Part shown: positions 24,418 to 33,000 of the stretch, one piece after another
Layout of the letters: the number at the start of each line of letters is the position of its first letter
Numbering within the stretch: the first letter of the stretch is position 1
From: Intestinimonas sp.
Lineage (GTDB): Bacteria > Bacillota > Clostridia > Oscillospirales > Oscillospiraceae
NCBI RefSeq assembly: GCF_026169115.1
Contig: NZ_JAPFEA010000007.1
Location: 1-53,814 of the forward strand
Direction of reading: 5' to 3'
DNA: 53,814 bases
The notes under the pieces: model-generated
Told to the model about the DNA's origin: nothing
Database searches by the model: none
Seen by the model: only the letters and a program-made list of their open reading frames with translations
Program-made: the position numbers and the translations under genes

Positions 24418-25821
24418 TTGGTCTTCTCCAGCCTGCTCTTTTTGTTCACCTACCTGCCGGTGGTGCTCCTGATCTACTACCTGTCGCCATTGAAGTGGCG
24501 CAACGGCGTGCTTCTGCTCTTCAACCTCATCTTCTACGGCTGGGGCGAGCCGGTCTATATCGTCATCATGTTCGCCTCCATCGCCATCGACTACACCCAC
24601 GGTATGCTGGTGGAAAAGTGCAAGCAGAAAGGGAATGACCGGGGCGCCCGAATGGCAGTGGCCTCCTCGGTGATCTTCAATCTGGCCCTGCTCTTCTTCT
24701 TCAAATACTGGGACTTCCTGGCCGGCAGCCTGGCCTCCCTGGGCCTGGACTTCATGCCCATCCTGGGCGTGAGCCTCCCCATCGGCATCTCCTTCTATAC
24801 CTTCCAGACCATGAGCTATACCATCGACGTCTACCGGGGGGACGCCGGGGTCCAGCGGAACATCGTCAGCTTCGGCACCTTCGTCACCCTCTTCCCCCAG
24901 CTCATCGCCGGCCCAATCATCAAATACAAGGACCTGAGCGATCAGCTGGACCACCGGGATCACACGGCCGAGCGCTTTGCCAGCGGCGTGGAGATCTTTG
25001 TGGTGGGTATGGGGAAGAAGGTCCTCCTGGCCAACAACCTGGGCCAGCTCTGGGATGCCTACAAGGCCCTCCCCACAGCCGAGCTCACCGTCCTGGGGGC
25101 CTGGCTGGGGGTGCTGGCCTTCTCCCTCCAGCTCTACTTTGACTTCTCCGGATACTCCGATATGGCCATCGGTCTGGGGCGGATGCTGGGCTTTGAGTTT
25201 TTGAAAAACTTCGATTACCCCTATATCTCCCGCTCCATCACCGAGTTCTGGCGGCGCTGGCACATCTCTCTGGGCTCCTGGTTCCGGGAGTACGTCTATA
25301 TCCCCATGGGGGGCAACCGGGTCTCCCGGGGGCGGCTGTGTCTCAATCTGCTGGTGGTGTGGGGGCTTACCGGCATCTGGCACGGGGCCAGCTGGAACTT
25401 CCTTCTGTGGGGCCTCTACTTTGGGGTCCTCCTCATGCTGGAAAAGCTGTGGCTCAAGAAGTGGATCGACCACTGGCCCAGGGTGTTCCAGCATGTCTAC
25501 ACCCTCTTCTTGGTGCTGGTGAGCTGGGCCATCTTCGCCGTGGAGGACTTTGGCCGGCTGGGGGCTTACCTCGCCGCCATGTTTGGCTTTGCGGGCGGCG
25601 GCTTTGCAGACGGCTCCTTCGGCTATTATCTGGGGGCCTACGGTCCCTCTCTCCTGGTCGCCTGTGTGGCCGCCACCCCCCTGATGGCGTCGTTGTGGCG
25701 GCGGCTCCCCAAGCGGGGCAAGCAGGTCCTCCTGCCGGTGCTCCTCCTGGCCGGACTCCTCCTCTGCACTGCCTATCTGGTGGATGCCACCTACAATCCC
25801 TTCCTCTACTTCCGCTTCTAA
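24418..25821 (+). CDS. MBOAT (AlgI/DltB-like) O-acyltransferase
   Basis: 467 residues from a TTG start at 24418. The start is chosen because GAGGTG ends 7 bp before it and it yields VFSSLLFLFTYLPVVL, the standard opening of AlgI-type proteins. Multi-pass membrane protein of about 11 helices. The MBOAT core shows FSGYSDMAIGLGRMLGF, EFWRRWHISLGSWFR and the presumed catalytic His in GIWHGASWNF. Such proteins carry acetyl groups across the membrane to an extracellular polysaccharide or wall polymer. The following DHHW/AlgJ-like gene (13 bp on) probably encodes the outer transferase partner. No polysaccharide synthesis genes are nearby, so the substrate is open. Confidence 0.92.
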   Translation: MVFSSLLFLFTYLPVVLLIYYLSPLKWRNGVLLLFNLIFYGWGEPVYIVIMFASIAIDYTHGMLVEKCKQKGNDRGARMAVASSVIFNLALLFFFKYWDFLAGSLASLGLDFMPILGVSLPIGISFYTFQTMSYTIDVYRGDAGVQRNIVSFGTFVTLFPQLIAGPIIKYKDLSDQLDHRDHTAERFASGVEIFVVGMGKKVLLANNLGQLWDAYKALPTAELTVLGAWLGVLAFSLQLYFDFSGYSDMAIGLGRMLGFEFLKNFDYPYISRSITEFWRRWHISLGSWFREYVYIPMGGNRVSRGRLCLNLLVVWGLTGIWHGASWNFLLWGLYFGVLLMLEKLWLKKWIDHWPRVFQHVYTLFLVLVSWAIFAVEDFGRLGAYLAAMFGFAGGGFADGSFGYYLGAYGPSLLVACVAATPLMASLWRRLPKRGKQVLLPVLLLAGLLLCTAYLVDATYNPFLYFRF

Positions 25822-25834
25822 AGGAGGCCCGGAT

Positions 25835-26989
25835 ATGTCAAAACGGTATGCTTTTTTCATCACTGCCCTGTTCTGCGGCTTCCTGGCCGTCTTCTTCGCC
25901 GCTAACCTCATCAGCCCTGACCGGGACTTTTCCGAGGACGAGAACCGCTATCTGGCCCAAATGCCCAGTCTGGATGCCGACGATTTTACCCTGAAGCTCC
26001 CCCTGGATGAGAGCGGCGATTTCTTCACGGGAGCCTTCATGTCCGACTTTGAGACCTACCTCACCGACCAGTTCGTCCTCCGGGACCGGTGGATCGCCGC
26101 CAAGGCCATGGCCGAGCGGCTCTCCGGCAAGGGGGAGAACAACGGGATCTACCTCTGTGACAAGGAGACTCTCATCCCCCGGTTTGACCGGCCCGACCCG
26201 GACAAAGTGGCAAATAACTTGGATTATGTGAACAAACTGGTGGAAAATGTGGATATTCCGGTCTATTTCTCCCTCATACCAGGCAAGGTGTCGGTGTGGG
26301 CGGACCGGCTCCCCGACGGCGCGCCCAACGCCAGCGAGGGGGACATCCTGGCCCAGGCCCAGTCCTCCACCCAGGCCCACTGGGTGGACATGGCCGCCGC
26401 CCTGGAGGCGCACCGGGAGGAGGAGATCTACTACCGGTTGGACCACCACTGGACCAGCCTGGGGGCCTACTACGGCTACGCCGCCCTCATGGAGGCCATG
26501 GGGCTGGAGGCCGTCCCCCTGAGCGAGTATGAGAAGACCACCGTCTCCACCGACTTCAAGGGAACCACCTACTCCAGCTCCGGCGTCCGGTGGATGGCGC
26601 CCGATTCCATCGACATCTATGTGCCCGAGGAGGGGATCACCGTCACCGCCTGGAACGGCATCCAGCCGGAGGAGGGGACCCTCTACGACTGGAGCAAGCT
26701 GGAGGTCAAGGACAAGTATTCCTTTTTCCTGGGGGGCAACAAGCCCCTGGCAGTGGTGAAGGGCCCCCGGGCCGATGGGCCGAAGGTGCTGGTCATCCGG
26801 GACTCCTACTCCGACAGTCTGGCCCCCTTCCTGACGGCGGACTGCTCCGAGGTCCACCTCTTCGATCCCCGGTACAACAAGACTCCGGTGAGCCAGTATG
26901 TGGCGGAGAACGACATCGACCAGGTGCTGGTCCTTTACAGCGTGGCCAACTTCGTCACCGACAGCAACCTGTTCGTCCTGGGCAAGTGA
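25835..26989 (+). CDS. DHHW (AlgJ/AlgX-like SGNH) family protein
   Basis: 384 residues. One N-terminal membrane anchor (about 5-24), then ENRYLAQMP and the diagnostic LDHHWTSLGAYYGY (DHHW about 203-206) and later VIRDSYSDSLAPF, which holds the GDS-like serine. These are the features of extracytoplasmic acetyltransferase/esterase-like partners of MBOAT proteins. AAAGGAGG lies 8 bp before the ATG and 13 bp after the MBOAT stop, so the two form an operon. Likely role: final O-acetyl transfer onto a surface glycan (inference from AlgI/AlgJ-type pairs). Confidence 0.88.
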   Translation: MSKRYAFFITALFCGFLAVFFAANLISPDRDFSEDENRYLAQMPSLDADDFTLKLPLDESGDFFTGAFMSDFETYLTDQFVLRDRWIAAKAMAERLSGKGENNGIYLCDKETLIPRFDRPDPDKVANNLDYVNKLVENVDIPVYFSLIPGKVSVWADRLPDGAPNASEGDILAQAQSSTQAHWVDMAAALEAHREEEIYYRLDHHWTSLGAYYGYAALMEAMGLEAVPLSEYEKTTVSTDFKGTTYSSSGVRWMAPDSIDIYVPEEGITVTAWNGIQPEEGTLYDWSKLEVKDKYSFFLGGNKPLAVVKGPRADGPKVLVIRDSYSDSLAPFLTADCSEVHLFDPRYNKTPVSQYVAENDIDQVLVLYSVANFVTDSNLFVLGK

Positions 26990-27007
26990 CCGCCGGGACG
27001 AGACAAT

Positions 27008-27047
27008 AAAATGCGGCCCCGGGAATTGGATTCCCGGGGCCGCATTT
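27008..27047. terminator. Bidirectional terminator after the DHHW gene
   Basis: 17-bp stem (27008-27024 and 27031-27047) with T-runs on both sides, shared with the convergent amidase gene. Confidence 0.9.
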
Positions 27048-27048
27048 T

Positions 27049-27837
27049 TTATTGCTCGCGGAGAAGGCCCAACCGCTCCAGAACAACGGCGGCCTGCTCC
27101 CGGGTCAGGGGCGCCTGGGGCTTGGTGCCGTCAAAAAGTCCGGCGGCCACCGCGGCCCGCCAGGCGTCCCCGGCCCAGCCGCTGACCTCCCGGCCCTCCA
27201 GACCGGCGGCCCGGCGGGCCAGCGCGGCCTCCAGCATGGCGTCAAAGGTACTCTGCTCCATGGTATCCTCCTTTTCTCCCTCCAGCAGCCGGGCCACGTC
27301 GGCCCGGAAGGTGTCCATACTCTTGCCATGCCTGGGGAACCAGTGCATCACGTCGGCATGGCTGCTGGCGATGTCCAGCCGGCTGCCCTCCTGGTGGTCC
27401 ACGATGTCGGTGGCGGGATCAAGGGAAAACTGCCGGCACAGCTCCGCGGCCAGCTCCACCGCGTTTTGGTAGACGGCGGCGAAGTAGGCAGCGTTGGCCT
27501 CCGCATCGTAGCCGATCATGGTACCGCCCTGATAGGTGTGGCCTTTGGGCTCCAGGATCTCAAAGGCGATGTGGGTGTTGTTGGCGGATACCCCGCCGTT
27601 TCTGGGGGTGCCGGCGTGCCAGGCCCGGTGGGTCCAGGGCAGGGTCTGGATCACGCCCCCCTGATGGACCAGGGCGTGGACGCAGGCGTCTGCCTGAGGG
27701 CTGTCCCAGAGCCGGAGGAAGACCTCCGGGTCGGGCTGGGCCACCCCGGTGGCGTGGACCATGATCCCCTTGGGGACGATGGTCCGGCCCGCCTGGTAGC
27801 AGGCGCTCCGGGTGAGAAAGTGCTGTGTGTGCTCCAT
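27049..27837 (-). CDS. N-acetylmuramoyl-L-alanine amidase (Amidase_2)
   Basis: 262 residues. Amidase_2 domain (about 14-160) with IMVHATG (first zinc His), the AWHAGTPRNGGVSANNTHIAFE block with further active-site residues, and DIVDHQEG (second His). The C-terminal part (about 190-262) has an SLH-like pattern, AWRAAVAAGLFDG followed by PLTREQAAVVLERLG, that could bind the wall. No signal peptide is visible, as in phage endolysins or germination-type amidases. Starts at ATG 27837 after GGGAGG. It cuts the bond between muramic acid and L-Ala in peptidoglycan. It may be a phage relic or a housekeeping enzyme. Confidence 0.88.
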   Translation of the reverse strand: MEHTQHFLTRSACYQAGRTIVPKGIMVHATGVAQPDPEVFLRLWDSPQADACVHALVHQGGVIQTLPWTHRAWHAGTPRNGGVSANNTHIAFEILEPKGHTYQGGTMIGYDAEANAAYFAAVYQNAVELAAELCRQFSLDPATDIVDHQEGSRLDIASSHADVMHWFPRHGKSMDTFRADVARLLEGEKEDTMEQSTFDAMLEAALARRAAGLEGREVSGWAGDAWRAAVAAGLFDGTKPQAPLTREQAAVVLERLGLLREQ

Positions 27838-27962
27838 AGAAAACCTCCCTGCGCGCAGTCTGCACGGATCTGAGGTGGGCGGTCCGCCGTCGGTGCGGAC
27901 GGGGCCTCCCCCTCATCTCTATGCGCGCCGGGTCCTTTTGTTGCACGTTTTGGGGCGTTTGC

Positions 27963-27991
27963 TTGCAATTATATCCCGCCTGTGATATAAT
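27963..27991 (+). promoter_or_regulatory. Promoter for prfC
   Basis: TTGCAA, 17 bp, TATAAT. The -10 is part of a dyad ATTATATC (27968-27975) and GATATAAT (27984-27991), which gives a second -10-like hexamer on the minus strand towards the amidase gene. Confidence 0.8.
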
Positions 27992-28081
27992 TTTTTGCCA
28001 TCATCGGTACCAATTATGACGCTTTATGATGCCGGAGGGACGGACCGACCTGCCGTCATAGAGCTTTTGGAGGGAATCCCT

Positions 28082-29680
28082 TTGTCAAACTATGAGCGCG
28101 AGATCGCCCGGCGCCGCACCTTCGCCATCATTTCACACCCTGACGCCGGTAAGACGACCCTGACGGAAAAGTTCCTGCTCTACGGCGGAGCCATCGCCCA
28201 GGCCGGCGTGGTCAAGGGCAAGAAAAACAGCCGTTCCGCCACCTCCGACTGGATGGAGATCGAGAAGCAGCGCGGCATCTCGGTCACCTCCTCCGTCATG
28301 CAGTTCCAGTATGACGGCTACTGCATCAACATCCTGGATACCCCCGGTCACCAGGACTTCTCCGAGGACACCTACCGCACCCTGATGGCGGCGGACAGCG
28401 CCGTCATGGTCATCGACGCGGCCAAGGGCGTGGAGGCCCAGACCAGGAAGCTCTTCAAGGTCTGCGCCATGCGGGACATCCCCATCTTCACCTTCATCAA
28501 CAAGATGGACCGGGAGGCCCGGGACTCCTTCGAGCTTCTGGAGGAGCTGGAGAAGGAACTGGGCATCGAGACCTACCCGGTGAACTGGCCCATCGGCTGC
28601 GGCAAGGAGTTCAAGGGCGTCTATGACCGGGGCAGCAAGAAGATCATCCATTTCACCTCCAACGGCGGCGCCAAGGCGGCCACTGCCACCGAGGTGGAGC
28701 TGGGCGACCCCAACCTGGACGGTCTCATCGGCGCCACCCTTCACCAGCAGCTCACCGACGAGATCGAGCTGCTGGACGGCGCCGCCGCCGAGTTTGACCT
28801 GGACCGGGTCCGTCACGGCAAGCTCTCGCCGGTGTTCTTCGGTTCCGCCCTCACCAACTTCGGCGTGGAGCCCTTCCTGGAGCACTTCCTCCGCATGACC
28901 ACCGCTCCCCTGGCCCGGAAGGCGGGGGACGAGATCGTGGATTCCATGGACGACGACTTCTCCGGCTTTGTCTTCAAGATCCAGGCCAACATGAACAAGG
29001 CCCACCGGGACCGGATCGCCTTCTTGCGGGTGGTCTCCGGGCGGTTTGACGCCGACAAGGAGGTCTACCACGTTCAGGGCGGCAAAAAGATCAAGCTCTC
29101 CCGGCCTCAGCAGCTCATGGCCGCCGAGCGGGAGATCATTGAGGAAGCCTACGCCGGCGACATCATCGGCGTGTTCGACCCGGGTATCTTCTCCATCGGC
29201 GACACCCTGTGTACGCCGGGTAAAAAGTTCAAGTTCGACCCCATCCCCACCTTTGCCCCCGAGCACTTCAAGCGGGTGCGCAGTCTGGATACCATGAAGC
29301 GCAAGCAGTTCCTCAAGGGCATGGAGCAGATCGCCCAGGAGGGCGCCATCCAGATCTTCAAGACCCCCTATACCGGTATGGAGGAGGTCATTGTGGGCGT
29401 GGTGGGCACCCTTCAGTTCGATGTGCTGGAATACCGGCTCAAGAACGAGTACAACGTGGACCTCTATATGGAGGGCCTGCCCTACGAGTACCTGCGGTGG
29501 ATTGTCAGCGACACCGGGGAGCCGGTGAAGGAGGACGACCTGATCCTGGGCACCGACGTAAAGCTGGTGGAGGATTACAAGGGCAACCAGCTCCTCCTTT
29601 TTGCCTCCCAGTGGTCCATCAACTGGGTCCAGGAGAAGAACAAAAACCTGACCATGAGCGAGTTTGGCGGGGCAGGATAA
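28082..29680 (+). CDS. prfC: Peptide chain release factor 3
   Basis: 532 residues from TTG 28082, which follows GGAGGG at 8 bp and aligns with the known N-terminus (ARRRTFAIISHPDAGKTTLTEK). GTPase motifs: G1 SHPDAGKTT, G2 in RGISVTSSVM, G3 DTPGHQDFSED and G4 NKMD. RF3 recycles RF1/RF2 from the ribosome after termination. Length agrees with the family (about 530). An in-frame ATG at 27995 lies almost on the promoter and is not used. A strong terminator follows. Confidence 0.95.
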   Translation: MSNYEREIARRRTFAIISHPDAGKTTLTEKFLLYGGAIAQAGVVKGKKNSRSATSDWMEIEKQRGISVTSSVMQFQYDGYCINILDTPGHQDFSEDTYRTLMAADSAVMVIDAAKGVEAQTRKLFKVCAMRDIPIFTFINKMDREARDSFELLEELEKELGIETYPVNWPIGCGKEFKGVYDRGSKKIIHFTSNGGAKAATATEVELGDPNLDGLIGATLHQQLTDEIELLDGAAAEFDLDRVRHGKLSPVFFGSALTNFGVEPFLEHFLRMTTAPLARKAGDEIVDSMDDDFSGFVFKIQANMNKAHRDRIAFLRVVSGRFDADKEVYHVQGGKKIKLSRPQQLMAAEREIIEEAYAGDIIGVFDPGIFSIGDTLCTPGKKFKFDPIPTFAPEHFKRVRSLDTMKRKQFLKGMEQIAQEGAIQIFKTPYTGMEEVIVGVVGTLQFDVLEYRLKNEYNVDLYMEGLPYEYLRWIVSDTGEPVKEDDLILGTDVKLVEDYKGNQLLLFASQWSINWVQEKNKNLTMSEFGGAG

Positions 29681-29689
29681 CAAGACAGG

Positions 29690-29726
29690 AACGGCGCGGA
29701 CCCATTTCGGGCCCGCGCCGTTTTTT
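29690..29726 (+). terminator. Terminator of prfC
   Basis: 10-bp stem (29690-29699 and 29713-29722), extended by inner GC pairs, then TTTTTT. Confidence 0.9.
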
Positions 29727-29753
29727 GCCCTTTGGAACCGTCCCAAAATGGAA

Positions 29754-29849
29754 ATGCTACCAAAATGCTACCAAAAAACGGCCTCAAACCCTTGGGGCGC
29801 AAGGGGTTGAGAAATGGGGAAAAAAGCGATGCTACCAAGATGCTACCAA
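29754..29849. other. att-like site: core inverted repeat flanked by paired direct repeats
   Basis: ATGCTACCAA occurs as two 11-bp-spaced pairs (29754, 29765 and 29829, 29840). Between them is a 12-bp inverted repeat with one mismatch (29783-29794 and 29800-29811) around a 5-bp centre. This is the geometry of tyrosine-recombinase attachment sites, with core-type inverted and arm-type direct repeats. No integrase is in the window. It takes up the middle of the 334-bp prfC to S-layer gap. Confidence 0.5.
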
Positions 29850-29868
29850 GGGCACTTTTTGTGCTGAA

Positions 29869-29915
29869 ACGTGGGGCATTTTCCGCAGAATGTGGAGAAT
29901 ACCCCACGTTTTTTA
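29869..29915 (+). terminator. Terminator-like hairpin upstream of the S-layer gene
   Basis: ACGTGGGG (29869-29876) pairs with CCCCACGT (29902-29909), with further inner pairing of ATTTTCC-type arms, followed by a T-run. It lies 100 bp before the S-layer start. No convincing sigma-A promoter is seen between them, so it may act as an attenuator for the S-layer mRNA. Confidence 0.6.
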
Positions 29916-30014
29916 ATTTGTAAGGGGCGTTATACGCCAATAGACGGGCAAAAAGTTCCGGAAAGTTGGTGTTTCTCCCCGAAAACCCCAAATTTTAGAA
30001 GGAGGAATTCCAAA

Positions 30015-33000
30015 ATGAGAAACCTCAAGCGGGCTCTCAGCCTGGCTCTGGCCTCTGTCATGGTCCTGTCCATGATGGTCATCGGCGCCGGCGCTGTGAG
30101 CATCGACGACTTCTCCGACAAGGACAAGATCGTCAACACTGAGGCCGTGACCACCATGGTCTCTCTGGGCGTCATCAACGGAAAGGAAGATGGCTCCTAT
30201 GATCCCACCGGGATCGTCACCCGTGCCGAGATGGCGAAGCTGATCGCCGTCACCCTGAACGGCGGCAAGGATCCCACCCTGGGCTCCATCACCGCCAACT
30301 TCACCGACACCAAGGGTCACTGGGCTGAGTCCTACATCGCCTACGTGGCCAGCCTGGGCATCATTGATGGCCGCGGCGACGGCACCTTCGGTCCCAACGA
30401 CCAGGTCACCGGCGCTCAGGCTGCCAAGATGATCCTCACCATGCTGGGCTACCGCAGCGACATCGAGGGCTTCACCGGTCCCCTCTGGGCCATCAAGGTC
30501 CAGACCAAGGGCAACGACATCGACCTCTTTGCCGACATGCTGATTAACCCCGACGAGGGGCTGACCCGTGACGACACCGCCCAGATGCTCTACAACGGCG
30601 TCCAGTCCTGGATGGTCGAGTACCGCAACCTGGAGGGCAGCTACGACGGTATCGTCTATCCCCAGCCCCTGAACAAGACCAAGGAGGACTCCACCGTTCT
30701 CGTTGAGAAGTTCAAGGTGGCCAAGGTGACCGGCGTCGTGGAGGCCACCAGCCTCATCTCCCTGGACGGCAACACCACCGTGGAAGGCAAGACCCGCCTG
30801 ACCGATGTGGAGTACCTGGGTGAGAAGTACGGTAATAAGAACTTCACCTATCCCATCGCCGTCGACAGCGATCTTCTGGGCCAGCGTGTGGTCATCTATG
30901 TGAAGGGCCTCAACAGCCTGTCCCCCAACGCTTCCAACATGGAAGTGGTCGGCAGCGCCATTGTCTCCGAGGATAACAGCGTGGTGGAGACTGCTGCCCG
31001 CCTGAAGAAAACTGACGACGTGAAGGACGCCCTGAAGGGCTCCGGCATCTCCATGCCTTCCGCTGGCGCCGACTATGTCTACATCACCGAGGATGATACC
31101 ACTCGCGGCGCCACCGACGGCAGGCAGGCCATGCCCGGCGTTGCCCAGACCTTCATCGACAACGACGGCGACGGCACTGTGGACGTCGTGATCCAGAAGA
31201 ATCCTGCTCTGGCCAAGATCAACACCTACAACGAGAAGGACGAGTCCATGAACATCTCCACCATCGGTTCTGTGGACTTTGTGGACGTGCTCAATCCCAA
31301 GGATGTGGCTCAGGGCGACTATGTCCTGGTTTACAACTACGACGACACCTACGTGCTGGAGAAGGCCGAGACCGTCTCCGGTGTTGTGTCTGCCTTTGTG
31401 AACAACGCCACCGACATCGACCTGAGCAAGATCACCGTCGATGACACCAACTATGGCATCGGCTCCGGCGAGAACCTGGCTCCCGATGTTATGGATCTGG
31501 TGGGCGACGCCATGAGCGATCTGGTGGACGGCACTTACACCCTCTACCTGGATCCCCACGGCAACATCCTGGGCTATGTCGAGGATGAGGGCGCTGTCGG
31601 CAACTACGCCGTCATCACCGGCGTGAACGACACTGGCAACACCGCTGGCTTCTATTCTGTCGAGGTCAAGCTGATTATGGCCGACGGCTCCACTGGCAAG
31701 TACGACGTGAACCTGCTGGCCTCTGCCAAGAAGTGGGACCCCACCACCAATGTCACCGGCACCAACGACGCCAAGGAAGCGGCCATGCATAGGGCCCTCA
31801 CTGCCAACGCCGACCGTGACGGCAAAACCGATGTTATTGGCACTCTGGTGAGCTACTCCCTGAACGACGGCGCGGTCACCCTGGTCCGTCCTGACTACAC
31901 CACCAACAACTACCATGAGACCAGCACCAACGCCGACCTGAAGCTCCAGAACAGCAAGGCCTCCTATTCCTTTACTGCTGGCAAGCTGATGGCCGATGAC
32001 AAGACCGTCTTCTTCATCAAGGACGCCAACGGCAACTACACCACCGTCAACGGCCTGAAGAACCTGCGCTCCACCGCTCTGAACACTGTGGGCACCAGCC
32101 AGGCCATCTACTATCAGGCTACCGGCAGCGCTACTCTCGTGGCCCGCGCCATCTTCGCCGAGGTGAACGCTGTTTACAGCTCCAACTCCAACTACGCTTT
32201 CGTCACCGGCAACTACACTAAGACCACCTCCGGCACCAATACCGTCTACAGCTATCCTGTGGTGCTGGCTGACGGTACTGTTACCACCCTGAAGTCCAAG
32301 ACTGAGGACAATGTGGGCAAGACCCTGGTCCACGAGTATCAGGTCGACGGCGACTATGTTACCTTTGACAACATCGAGACCTATGTGGTGAACGAGAAGA
32401 TTGTCACCGGTACCGGCGCCAACGCCGTGTCCGTGGCCGATGCCGACAATCTCGCCACTGGCAAGGACAGCTATCCCACCACTGATGCCACCGTGTGGAA
32501 CGTCGAGGACACCGACAACGTGTTTGAGACCTCTTTCCAGAAGAACGACCTGGTCGCTCTGGTCCTGGATGAGGATGGCAACGTGGAGACCGCCTTCGTC
32601 TATGACCGCCAGGATGACGACATGACCGACACCGTTGCCGGTGCCAAGCCTGTCGCTACCTCCGGTACTCTGACCCTGGACGGCAAGAACAGCACCTGGA
32701 CTGGCATCGCTGCTGGCAACGAGCTGAAGATGAACTTCACCCTGGGCGCCAACCAGACCGGCAAGATCGCTGTCGATGCGGATGACAACGCCAAGGGCAC
32801 CGTCTTCAACAACGGCACTGAGATCGCCAAGGGCGGTTCCTTCACTGGCACTGTTTACACCGCCGGCGCCAACGAGAACGGCGGCAAGGTCACCGTGAAG
32901 GTCACCATCAGCGAGGATGGCAAGGCCAGCCGTACCCTCACCTATGTCATTGAGCTGAAGGGCAATGTGGCTCCTGGTGTTAACTCCGTGGTCCTGGCTG

